A stretch of 5,056 nucleotides of DNA from Acidimicrobiia bacterium. Its GTDB lineage: Bacteria > Actinomycetota > Acidimicrobiia > Acidimicrobiales > SZUA-35. Shown piece by piece: positions 1 through 4,959 of this stretch. The stretch spans positions 1 to 5,056 of the forward strand of contig JAOUGG010000285.1 in the NCBI GenBank assembly GCA_029857855.1, written 5' to 3'. The translations under genes and the position numbers were made by a program. Position 1 is the first letter of the stretch, and every line of letters starts with the position of its first letter. The notes below the pieces were generated by a model. The model was not told where the DNA came from. It was given only the letters and a program-made list of their open reading frames with translations, and did not search any database.

Positions 1-1
1 G

Positions 2-1009
2 GTCATGAACGTCGAGCGAGTGATCGACTCTGCCCCGCCGTCCAGCAGTCTCGAGGTCTGGCAGGTCGTGCCCCTCACTGGCGAATTGATCCACGGACCG
101 TTGATGTTCACTCTCGACCCTATTGACTGCACCGAGATCGACCAGATGTTCACCGCCGCTGGCCAACCGTGGCCTGCGGACACGCCGCTGTCGAGGCTGT
201 TCGGCGCCGGTCTGGTCGCCGACGACACCGGGGTCAGCTCCATCTTCGCCGACGGCACCATCGAGCTGATCGACGAACCCGCAGTGGTGGCCTTCGCCGT
301 CGCACCCAGCGCGGTCATCGTGTACCAGGGCGCCGACGGTGACATCCGGGTCCAAGACACCGACGGCGGAACCGCCACGCTCGTCGAGCAGCCCAGTGAC
401 GGGAGCCTTCGGCTGTTGTCGGTCCTGCGCTATCCCACCGCCGACGACGTCCGGATCGCGTACGCGCTGCGAACCACCGAAGGAGCCCAGGAGACCGAAC
501 GGGTCGCGCTCATGAGTCTGGCCGACCCCAGCGATGTCATCGACCTCGCCGTCACCGGCGGCATCGAAGACGGAGTGAGGTCGATTTCGGCTGCCGACGC
601 GACACTGCTGGTCCAGATCGGGTTCGCCGGCATCGTCGAACATCGAGTGTTCACCCCGGCCGGCGAACAGGAACCAACCGGGTTGGCCGCCGCCCCATGC
701 CAGCCAAGCGACGCCGGCGGCTGCGCCTGGGACCTGCATCTCACCGGCGACGGCGAGGTCGTCTACTTCCGCCGTGGTCCCAGTGGCGCAGAGGTTGTGC
801 TGGCCGACGCGCAGAGCGGCGCCGAGATCGCCACCGTGGCCATCGACACCGAGGCGATCACCCTCGACGTCGTCGGACGCCGAGTCATCGTCAACCGCGA
901 CGCCGGCAGCGACGACGTCGGCTCCCCCACCCTGATCGACTTCGGACCGACCGACCCCCTCGTCGTGGACCTACCCGTCACCGGCAACACGACCCTGCTG
1001 CGAGACTGA
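2..1009 (+). CDS. Uncharacterised beta-rich protein, probably exported (5' end outside window)
   Basis: I do not recognise the family. The frame is open to the left edge, so the gene probably starts upstream. An ATG at position 5 is the first start in view, but it gives no signal peptide and has no visible ribosome binding site. The 334 visible residues alternate short hydrophobic strands with Gly/Asp turns (for example GDGEVVYFRRG near residue 248, and later DVVGRRVIVNRD). This pattern fits beta-propeller or WD40/PD40-like repeats, though no diagnostic blade motif is clear. The protein is acidic and Ala/Val/Asp-rich, with only three cysteines, one near residue 42 and a CQPSDAGGC pair near 232-240. 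That suits an extracytoplasmic protein whose signal sequence lies upstream of the window. It ends in TGA, 104 bp before the likely start of the lipoprotein gene on the same strand. Certainty that it is coding is high; the fold is inference. Confidence 0.8.
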   Translation, partial: VMNVERVIDSAPPSSSLEVWQVVPLTGELIHGPLMFTLDPIDCTEIDQMFTAAGQPWPADTPLSRLFGAGLVADDTGVSSIFADGTIELIDEPAVVAFAVAPSAVIVYQGADGDIRVQDTDGGTATLVEQPSDGSLRLLSVLRYPTADDVRIAYALRTTEGAQETERVALMSLADPSDVIDLAVTGGIEDGVRSISAADATLLVQIGFAGIVEHRVFTPAGEQEPTGLAAAPCQPSDAGGCAWDLHLTGDGEVVYFRRGPSGAEVVLADAQSGAEIATVAIDTEAITLDVVGRRVIVNRDAGSDDVGSPTLIDFGPTDPLVVDLPVTGNTTLLRD

Positions 1010-1113
1010 CCCAAATGCCTCCGCGACCCGGACCGATCTCGGCCGCCTTACCGACAGCGACGATCACGACCCGTCCGCCGGGTGCTGATCTCGACACCGG
1101 CGGATCGGCTGGC

Positions 1114-1638
1114 ATGGCGCGATGCAGGACCGCACTCGTCGGCATCGTCGCGCTCGTGGCTGCAGCGTGTTCTGCTGCGCCGGAGGCACAGCCACCGCCG
1201 CCAGAGCCCCACGAGATCACCGCAGCACTCACCGAAGCCATGACCGTGCTCGAGCCAGACCAGGTCACGATGCTGCGCACCGGTGACAGACGTCGTCGGA
1301 TCGAGTATCGGCGCGGCGCATTTGCGAGCGCCAGCGCAGAACACTGCTCGTATGAGATGAACCCCTGCAGAGCACTCGACGACGACGCCGCCGCCGACAT
1401 CGATCGCATCGCCGCCGCGCTCGACGTCGGAAGAACCGACTTCGCAGGCGTCGATCGCGTCATCTACTCCTCAGACGGCGCCGTGATGCAAGCAGAGTTC
1501 CACTACTACTATCTCTTCGGCAGCGAGGTGTTCATCTACGAACCCGGCTACCACCTCCCCCCAGACGAGCCCGGCCGCGAACGCGTCTACACCGCCATCG
1601 ACCAGAACTGGTATCTGGCGACCGTCGACTGGCTCTAG
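1114..1638 (+). CDS. Predicted small lipoprotein of unknown function
   Basis: The 174-residue product begins with a lipoprotein signal peptide. Arg3 and Arg5 form the n-region, residues 6-15 the hydrophobic core, and Ala-Ala-Ala-Cys ends at Cys19, fitting a permissive lipobox with Cys19 as the lipidated residue. A Pro-rich linker (about 23-32) follows, as is usual after a lipid anchor. The mature part has Cys78 and Cys85, which could form a disulfide, then a Tyr-rich stretch (HYYYLFGSEVFIYEPGY, 130-146) and a C-terminus ending in WYLATVDWL. I recognise no family. I chose the ATG at 1114 because it places the signal peptide at the N-terminus. An in-frame ATG at 1015 would add 33 Pro/Gly-rich residues before it and spoil the signal. 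No strong Shine-Dalgarno is seen for either start. The gene follows the large upstream gene on the same strand and may be co-transcribed with it. Confidence 0.8.
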   Translation: MARCRTALVGIVALVAAACSAAPEAQPPPPEPHEITAALTEAMTVLEPDQVTMLRTGDRRRRIEYRRGAFASASAEHCSYEMNPCRALDDDAAADIDRIAAALDVGRTDFAGVDRVIYSSDGAVMQAEFHYYYLFGSEVFIYEPGYHLPPDEPGRERVYTAIDQNWYLATVDWL

Positions 1639-1670
1639 CTGACGAACACGCCGCGACCGTCCGATGGCGC

Positions 1671-1696
1671 GACGGGTCGGGTAACGGCCCCCCGTC
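1671..1696 (+). terminator. Possible terminator hairpin after the lipoprotein gene
   Basis: GACGGG (1671-1676) pairs with CCCGTC (1691-1696), and an inner GGG (1679-1681) pairs with CCC (1688-1690). This gives a GC-rich stem with a two-base bulge and a six-base loop, 32 bp past the lipoprotein stop. There is no T run after it, so it would be a weak or T-less terminator of the kind proposed in high-GC bacteria. It may instead be fortuitous. Confidence 0.35.
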
Positions 1697-1846
1697 CGTC
1701 TTGGTGCCAGCCAACGGCCTCCCGACCCAGCATTAGCAATCCATTTGCAGAGCGACACCCCCCGAGTTCTACACCCCTCTGACCAGGCACAACGCGACCC
1801 CACCAGAAGGAGGCAGGACATCAGCCCCCACCTCCGACAGGCCGAC

Positions 1847-1868
1847 AAAACCCCAGGCCACAGGCCTG
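1847..1868 (-). terminator. Minus-strand terminator-like hairpin with T run
   Basis: CAGGCC (1854-1859) and GGCCTG (1863-1868) form a perfect six-pair stem around a three-base loop. Read on the minus strand, the stem is followed at once by GGGGTTTT (1854-1847). Hairpin plus T run is the intrinsic terminator layout. It lies about 250 bp past the oxidoreductase stop, beyond repeat copy A, so it could end read-through from that operon or be a relic of a lost minus-strand gene. Confidence 0.45.
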
Positions 1869-1951
1869 CAGCTCCCTGCGGCCCGACACACCGAAGCTCC
1901 GGCCGAGACGTGTGCAACGCTCTGACAAGGGCAAACGCGAATTGAAATGTG

Positions 1952-2029
1952 TCGGAGGGGGGATTACAACCCTTAACCCACGCCATCGGAGTGACTGGCT
2001 TGCGCTGACGCTGGCTGCGTAGTTGCTGG
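1952..2029. repeat. Imperfect direct repeat, copy A
   Basis: This stretch aligns without gaps to 4192-4269 (offset 2240 bp), with 60 of 78 bases identical. The first 33 bases, from TCGGAGGGGGGATT to CACGCC, differ at only two positions (1966 and 1972). The rest is about 65-70% identical and fades out near 2030. Similarity stops abruptly to the left of 1952. Read on the minus strand, both copies encode related peptides in the same register, ending LRWRGLRVVIPPP here. Half of the 18 differences fall at the third codon position of that frame, weak evidence that the repeat derives from coding DNA. The copies flank the oxidoreductase/MarR/SnoaL-like module in direct orientation. Confidence 0.75.
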
Positions 2030-2058
2030 TCATCTGCTCCGCAACGGGCTCGCCGGCG

Positions 2059-2084
2059 CATCCCCGCGGCTGCCCAGGGGGATG
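2059..2084 (-). terminator. Hairpin downstream of the oxidoreductase gene
   Basis: CATCCCC (2059-2065) and GGGGATG (2078-2084) form a seven-pair stem with a 12-base loop. It begins 30 bp past the minus-strand oxidoreductase stop, a sensible place for a terminator of the marR-oxidoreductase operon. No T run follows, so the call rests on position and stem only. Confidence 0.4.
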
Positions 2085-2114
2085 TGGCGTATGTGAACTC
2101 GGCGCCCTTCACGG

Positions 2115-3104
2115 TCAGGGCAGGACCACGAGCTTGCCGGTGGCTCGGCCGGCTTCCATGTCGGCGTGGGCCTCGACGATTTCGTCGAGTCGGTAGGTGC
2201 GGTGGATCGGCACTCGGGCCTGGCCGGCAGCGACCGCGTCGAGGAACTCTTGCAGCACGGCGGGCGGGAGGTCGCTGGCGTCGCCTCCGTATGCGGTGAG
2301 GCGCACCCCTCGTGGGAGGTACTCGATCGGGTAGAAGTCGCGAACGGTCCACTGGTTGGACAGCATGCCGGTGAAGCACACCACGCCGTGGACCCGTGTC
2401 GCCCGCAGCGTGTCGGGCAGCGTCGGGGTCCCGATGAGCTCGAGCGCAGCATCGACACCGTCGGGCATGAGCCGGCGGACCTGGGCGGCCACATCACCGT
2501 CGTCCACCAACGGATGCTGCACACCGATGTCGGTGAGGGCGTCGACCCGGGCCGGGTCGCGTGTGGTGGACAAGACCGTCATCCCGAGGCGGCGAGCTAG
2601 CACTGCGGTCACCATGCCGATCGAAGAGGTGCCGCCTCGGATCAGGATCGACTGGCCGGATTGGGCATCCAGTCCGATGGTGAGCGATCCGTATGACGTC
2701 TGCAGCATCTCGGGCACTGCACCGACGGTGGCCCAATCGAGATCGCTGGCGAACGGCACCGTCTGCCGGACCGGCACACAGGTGTACTCGGCATAGCCGC
2801 CGTCGAAGGTGCGGCCCATGCCGCCCATCAACGCAGCAACCTGGGTGCCGGGATCGAGCTCGCCCCCTGGGCACTGCACAACAACACCGGTTGCTTCGAT
2901 GCCAAGCACTCGCGGGAAGGTGACCCCTTCGGCGAGCCCGAGCCGGGTGTGTAGCTCGGACCGGTTGAGCCCGAACGCTTTCACCTTGATGAGTACCTGG
3001 CCAGGCTCGGGCACTGGCACCGGCAGCTCACGGATCTGCAACGCTTCGGGCGGCCCGGGCGCATCGAGCACCGCCGCCCGCATCGAATCCGAAGTCTCGG
3101 CCAT
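2115..3104 (-). CDS. Zinc-free medium-chain dehydrogenase (quinone oxidoreductase-like)
   Basis: This 329-residue protein is a cytosolic NAD(P)H-dependent reductase of the medium-chain dehydrogenase/reductase superfamily, the group of NADPH:quinone oxidoreductases and zinc-independent alcohol dehydrogenases. A GroES-like domain covers about 34-125 (PEPGQVLIKVKAFGLNRSE, then PRVLGIEATGVV). A Rossmann domain follows, with the dinucleotide-binding GGTSSIG at 157-163. The C-terminal EAHADMEAGRATGKLVV is typical. Where zinc enzymes have a Cys ligand it reads GLNRSE (45-50), so no catalytic zinc is expected. Length is normal for the family. I chose the ATG at 3104 because it is preceded by GGGAGG at ten-base spacing and overlaps the marR stop as TGATG, which indicates translational coupling. 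An upstream in-frame start at 3152 would run into marR. The substrate cannot be read from sequence; quinone or enone reduction is the family expectation. Confidence 0.93.
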   Translation of the reverse strand: MAETSDSMRAAVLDAPGPPEALQIRELPVPVPEPGQVLIKVKAFGLNRSELHTRLGLAEGVTFPRVLGIEATGVVVQCPGGELDPGTQVAALMGGMGRTFDGGYAEYTCVPVRQTVPFASDLDWATVGAVPEMLQTSYGSLTIGLDAQSGQSILIRGGTSSIGMVTAVLARRLGMTVLSTTRDPARVDALTDIGVQHPLVDDGDVAAQVRRLMPDGVDAALELIGTPTLPDTLRATRVHGVVCFTGMLSNQWTVRDFYPIEYLPRGVRLTAYGGDASDLPPAVLQEFLDAVAAGQARVPIHRTYRLDEIVEAHADMEAGRATGKLVVLP

Positions 3105-3583
3105 CACCGTGCAGCCTCCCGCTGGTTTGCGATGTGCTGCCGCACCTCGCACAGCGTGGACTCGAACGCAGCGAGCCGGTGGGGCGACACGGCATCTCCC
3201 AGCCGGAGTGCAAGTTCGTCCGAAAATGAGGCCTTCGCCGCAGCGAGCTCGCGTCGGCCGCCGGGGGTGAGCATGAGCACCGATGATCGAGCGTCGTTCG
3301 GATTGGGCGCCCGATCACACCACCCGGCGCCCTCGATGCGATCGACCAACTTGCTCACGCCGCCCACCGTGATCGACAAGGCCTCGGCGATGTCGGCGAC
3401 TCGACAGTCCTCGACGCGGTCGATGACCTGCATCGGTTCGAACCACGACAACGGCAGGTCGTGGTCGCTGCGAAGCCGGCGATCAACCAACTCCCAGAGC
3501 TCGGTCTCCAACCGCACCAGATCACTGAACAAGACCGAGAACTCGACCGGCGAGCTCGAAGACGATCCATCTTTAGATTCCAC
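3104..3583 (-). CDS. MarR-family transcriptional regulator
   Basis: The 159-residue product is a winged-helix regulator of the MarR family, expected to bind palindromic DNA as a dimer. An N-terminal helix (LVRLETELWELVDRRL, 22-37) matches the dimerisation region. The helix-turn-helix spans about 58-86, with recognition helix TVGGVSKLVDRIEG (72-85). The wing is RAPNPNDARSSVLMLT (91-106), and C-terminal helices follow. Cysteines occur at 60, 89 and 145, which could allow redox sensing, but nothing proves it. The start is a GTG at 3583 with no Shine-Dalgarno; a -10-like TACGAT ends seven bases upstream, so the mRNA is probably leaderless. The gene is first in an operon with the oxidoreductase and divergent from the SnoaL-like gene. 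Two palindromes in the divergent region, one covering its own start, suggest autoregulation. The ligand is unknown. Confidence 0.92.
   Translation of the reverse strand: MESKDGSSSSSPVEFSVLFSDLVRLETELWELVDRRLRSDHDLPLSWFEPMQVIDRVEDCRVADIAEALSITVGGVSKLVDRIEGAGWCDRAPNPNDARSSVLMLTPGGRRELAAAKASFSDELALRLGDAVSPHRLAAFESTLCEVRQHIANQREAAR
3115..3120 (-). promoter_or_regulatory. Ribosome binding site of the oxidoreductase gene
   Basis: On the minus strand GGGAGG lies ten bases before the ATG at 3104, inside the end of the marR gene. It supports the 3104 start over the upstream in-frame start and shows that the second gene of the operon has its own initiation signal besides the TGATG overlap. Confidence 0.7.
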
Positions 3584-3589
3584 GGAATC
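3576..3589. promoter_or_regulatory. Operator-like palindrome 1, over the marR start
   Basis: GATTCCACGGAATC is a perfect six-base inverted repeat around a two-base centre. It covers the marR GTG start and predicted transcription start. Its core TTCCACGGAA recurs in palindrome 2, with centres 35 bp apart. MarR dimers bind inverted repeats of about this size, so a bound protein would block marR initiation. This is inferred from location and symmetry. Confidence 0.65.
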
Positions 3590-3590
3590 A

Positions 3591-3596
3591 ATCGTA
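3591..3596 (-). promoter_or_regulatory. Predicted -10 element of leaderless marR
   Basis: On the minus strand TACGAT matches the actinobacterial TANNNT consensus. It is followed by seven bases (TGATTCC) and then directly by the GTG start codon. Transcription would begin at or one base before the start codon, giving a leaderless mRNA, which explains the missing Shine-Dalgarno. No good -35 is seen; that zone overlaps palindrome 2. Confidence 0.55.
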
Positions 3597-3604
3597 GCGC
3601 ATGG

Positions 3605-3630
3605 TGGTTACTTTCCACGGAAGCTAACCA
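3605..3630. promoter_or_regulatory. Operator-like palindrome 2, before the SnoaL-like gene
   Basis: The pattern is TGGTTA, two bases, TTCC, AC, GGAA, two bases, TAACCA. Ten of twelve pairs match over 26 bp. It shares the TTCCACGGAA core with palindrome 1. It ends at the first base of the AGGAAGG ribosome binding site of the SnoaL-like gene and covers the -35 zone of marR, so one protein here could affect both directions. Confidence 0.7.
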
Positions 3631-3636
3631 GGAAGG
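3630..3636 (+). promoter_or_regulatory. Ribosome binding site of the SnoaL-like gene
   Basis: AGGAAGG lies nine bases before the ATG at 3646 and fixes that start. Its first base is the last base of palindrome 2. No clear plus-strand promoter could be assigned. TAGATT (3574-3579) fits a -10 pattern but has no matching -35. Confidence 0.65.
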
Positions 3637-3645
3637 ACTACCGGC

Positions 3646-4032
3646 ATGGCCGACACCAAAGACCAGATCCGAGAACTGCTCGCCACCTACGAACGATCGC
3701 TCAACACGAGCGACGCCGACCTCGCCGCATCGAGCTACACGCCCGACGGCATCTTCATGCCCACCACCCTGCCAACCGTCACCGGAACCAACATGGCCGA
3801 CGGGTACCGCCAGATCTTCGAGGCGATCCGCCTGGACGTCACGTTCACCATCGACGAACTCGTCGTCACCGGCCAAGACACCGCCTACGCCTTGACCCGG
3901 AGCAACGGAACGCAAACCCTGCTCGCCACCGGGGACGAGTCCGCCGAGTCCAACCGCGAGATCTTCCTCTTCCACCGAACCGACACCGACGGCTGGAAGA
4001 TCGCCCGCTACATGTTCAACAAGCCCGCATGA
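3646..4032 (+). CDS. SnoaL/NTF2-like family protein
   Basis: The 128-residue product fits the SnoaL/NTF2-like fold (SgcJ/EcaC, DUF4440 type), a small alpha+beta cone often with a ligand-binding or isomerase/hydrolase pocket. Visible family features are the N-terminal helix (KDQIRELLATYERSLNTSD, 5-23), the characteristic YTPDGIFMPTTLPTVTG (31-47) with Asp34, the helix GYRQIFEAI (53-61), and C-terminal strands REIFLFHRTDTDGWKIARYMF (104-124). Length is normal and the gene looks complete. It starts at ATG 3646 behind AGGAAGG. It is divergent from marR with only 62 bp between the starts and probably shares its operators. Its stop overlaps the ATG of a short downstream frame (ATGA), suggesting a former operon partner. 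Catalytic activity cannot be told from sequence, since many members have none known. Confidence 0.9.
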   Translation: MADTKDQIRELLATYERSLNTSDADLAASSYTPDGIFMPTTLPTVTGTNMADGYRQIFEAIRLDVTFTIDELVVTGQDTAYALTRSNGTQTLLATGDESAESNREIFLFHRTDTDGWKIARYMFNKPA

Positions 4033-4262
4033 GCACCGTGCTCCACGTCCTCGCCGTCCTGCGCACGCCCATCGACCAGACATCGTTCAGGAGAAGGCGA
4101 GCAGCGCTCGACCCTTCACTGCCATGGGCTCGAGCGACACGAAGGATCGACACGCACTTCCAGTCGACCGGGTCGAGCATTTGTTCGAGTATCGGAGGGG
4201 GGATTGCAACCGTTAACCCACGCCGCCGCAGCAACTGGTTGCCGCTGACCCTCGCAGCCTGA
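4029..4262 (+). pseudogene. Probable remnant of a flavodoxin-fold reductase gene (N-terminus only)
   Basis: An ATG at 4029 overlaps the SnoaL-like stop as ATGA, the usual sign of translational coupling. The frame of 77 codons begins MSTVLHVLAVLRTP, which resembles the first beta strand and phosphate-loop start of FMN-dependent NADH-azoreductase or NAD(P)H oxidoreductase proteins (compare MxxVLHxxxSPR). After roughly 20 residues the translation turns Arg-rich and loses any family character. From 4192 it runs antisense through repeat copy B before stopping at 4262. Flavodoxin-fold reductases of this type are about 180-210 residues, so most of the gene would be missing. The resemblance is short and judged by eye. 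The alternative is a chance frame created by the ATGA. Confidence 0.35.
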
Positions 4263-4415
4263 CAGCTGGCGCCTGCGCTGACCACAGCGTCAGGGCGGAG
4301 TATTCGGCACCCACAGGTTCTCGACCCGCCCAGTTCGGTGCTCCAAGCACGACGGTGGCCAACTTCTGGCGCTCGGTGTCAGCCTGGCCCACCAGGATGG
4401 CCGTGGGGGACCTCT
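4033..4415. other. Gene-poor region with repeat copy B
   Basis: Apart from the doubtful reductase remnant at the left and repeat copy B, I see no convincing gene. Several frames read plausibly for 20-30 codons on both strands between 4270 and 4413, but none has a start with a ribosome binding site or a recognisable family. They may be debris of decayed genes or simple effects of high GC. A short perfect palindrome (GAGCACCGTGCTC, 4031-4043) sits at the SnoaL-like stop without a T run. Confidence 0.5.
4192..4269. repeat. Imperfect direct repeat, copy B
   Basis: This is the partner of copy A at 1952-2029, in the same orientation, 60 of 78 bases identical without gaps. The near-identical 33-base end starts at 4192, and flanking sequence to its left is unrelated to that left of copy A. 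The minus-strand frame in register with copy A encodes LLRRRGLTVAIPPP. Sixteen of 25 residues are shared between copies. The copy lies between the reductase-like remnant and the headless TetR gene, a zone that already shows breakpoints. Confidence 0.75.
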
Positions 4416-4655
4416 CTACGCGGGGGTGGCGGCGAGGGTCACGCGGTCTATGGCGGTGCGGGCTTGGGCCAGGACAGCCGGGTCGTCGTGGAGGATGTAG
4501 GCGGTGTTCGCAGCGATGACGAGCGCGTTGAGCTCGAACACGAGGGTCGCCACGTCGGTGTCGTCGCGCAACTCACCGAGGTCAACAGCTTCGTTTGCGG
4601 CGTCGGTGAGCACGCTGATCCAGTCCTTCTGGTTGGCGGCGACCGGTGGGGCACG
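4416..4655 (-). pseudogene. TetR-family regulator remnant, C-terminal domain only
   Basis: The minus-strand frame from an in-frame TGA at 4658-4656 to the TAG at 4418-4416 encodes 79 residues that resemble the end of a TetR/AcrR regulator. The segment contains AVDLGELRDDTDVATLVFEL, then NALVIAANTAYILHDDPAVL and the final helix AQARTAIDRVTL. These match the last helices of TetR ligand-binding domains (compare GELRPDTDxxxLAFEL). Such proteins are about 190-220 residues with an N-terminal helix-turn-helix. None of that domain is found upstream, where the ABM-like gene ends at 4699. A GTG at 4613 could start a 65-residue product, but it would lack DNA binding. It is therefore most likely a 5'-deleted pseudogene. 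Frameshift or assembly error cannot explain it within the 43 bp before the next gene. Confidence 0.65.
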
Positions 4656-4698
4656 TCACGCACAGGAGGGTGCACGCCTCGCACTGGGACGGCGGTCT

Positions 4699-4944
4699 TC
4701 AAGGGTTCCAGAGGTGGACGACTCCGAGAACATGGCGTTCTGGTTCGGGGGGAGGGCTGTCGCCGAAAACGTCGACGAGCAGCGCAGCGATGACGGGGTG
4801 CAGCCGCTCCTCGACGAACCGGTCACAGTCGGCCTCGTTCTCCCACACGTCTACATAGCGAAGCCCGCCGTTCGGCCCCTCGGTCGCGAGATGCTCCGAG
4901 CGAGCCTGGAACCCGGACCGTTTCAACCAATGGCTCGCCGACAC
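4699..4944 (-). CDS. ABM-like dimeric alpha-beta barrel protein, probably N-terminally short
   Basis: The 81-residue product has the look of the antibiotic biosynthesis monooxygenase (ABM)/dimeric alpha-beta barrel superfamily. It has a central strand GGLRYVDVWENEADCDRF (26-43), a helix VEERLHPVIAALL (44-56), a loop rich in Pro, and a final strand RHVLGVVHLW (70-79). Actinobacterial relatives are roughly 95-105 residues and open with a strand and helix that are missing here. I chose the GTG at 4944 because AGGAGG lies nine bases before it. An upstream GTG at 4974 would add ten residues (VGSWSRRRRH) that do not resemble the family, and a stop closes the frame near 4999. The gene may be a truncated remnant. 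The headless TetR frame follows it on the same strand. Function is unknown; members range from heme degradation to quinol oxidation. Confidence 0.55.
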   Translation of the reverse strand: MSASHWLKRSGFQARSEHLATEGPNGGLRYVDVWENEADCDRFVEERLHPVIAALLVDVFGDSPPPEPERHVLGVVHLWNP

Positions 4945-4953
4945 ATGGCGCCG

Positions 4954-4959
4954 CCTCCT
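4954..4959 (-). promoter_or_regulatory. Ribosome binding site for the ABM-like gene
   Basis: A consensus AGGAGG on the minus strand lies nine bases before the GTG at 4944 (and seven before an out-of-frame ATG). It favours the short form of the ABM-like protein, though it may be a chance purine run. Confidence 0.4.

Larger units (their letters stand above)
1639..2114. other. Gene-poor region with repeat copy A and hairpins
   Basis: No convincing gene lies here. Open frames on both strands across this stretch have atypical composition (Arg/Pro/Cys-rich) and no clear ribosome binding sites or family resemblance. The stretch separates the plus-strand lipoprotein gene from the minus-strand oxidoreductase operon, so transcription converges on it. 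It contains a hairpin after the lipoprotein gene (1671-1696), a hairpin with a downstream minus-strand T run (1847-1868), repeat copy A (1952-2029) and a hairpin just past the oxidoreductase stop (2059-2084). A locally A/T-richer patch at about 1729-1747 has no assignable role. Confidence 0.6.

Noticed and set aside
697..1113. Upstream extension of the lipoprotein frame
   Set aside because: This part is Arg-rich and overlaps the preceding gene in another frame. The signal peptide at 1114 shows the true start.
1952..1985. tRNA 3' end or tRNA-derived attachment site on the minus strand
   Set aside because: The GGTTGTAATCC-like stretch recalls a T-arm, but the loop lacks the TTC pattern and no matching acceptor 5' half or anticodon arm is found upstream.
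1952..2029. Integron attC recombination site (and likewise copy B)
   Set aside because: The copies follow plus-strand genes and repeat in direct orientation, but neither strand shows the RYYYAAC and GTTRRRY cores at the expected spacing, nor is there an integrase in the window.
1471..2379. Long minus-strand open frame of 302 codons
   Set aside because: It lies antisense to the lipoprotein gene end and overlaps the oxidoreductase gene in another frame. Its Arg/Pro-rich composition and lack of a ribosome binding site mark it as a shadow of high GC.
4031..4043. Palindrome GAGCACCGTGCTC as a terminator for the SnoaL-like gene
   Set aside because: The stem is short (five pairs with a three-base loop), overlaps the stop codon and lacks a T run.
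3132..4262. Plus-strand frame of 376 codons
   Set aside because: It runs antisense through marR and out of frame through the SnoaL-like gene. Only its last part, from 4029, may be a gene remnant.
4250..4413. Minus-strand stretch reading TAILVGQADTERQKLATVV
   Set aside because: It looks protein-like for about 35 codons, but two other frames here look equally plausible. It has no well-placed start and ends in the repeat, so I did not call a gene.
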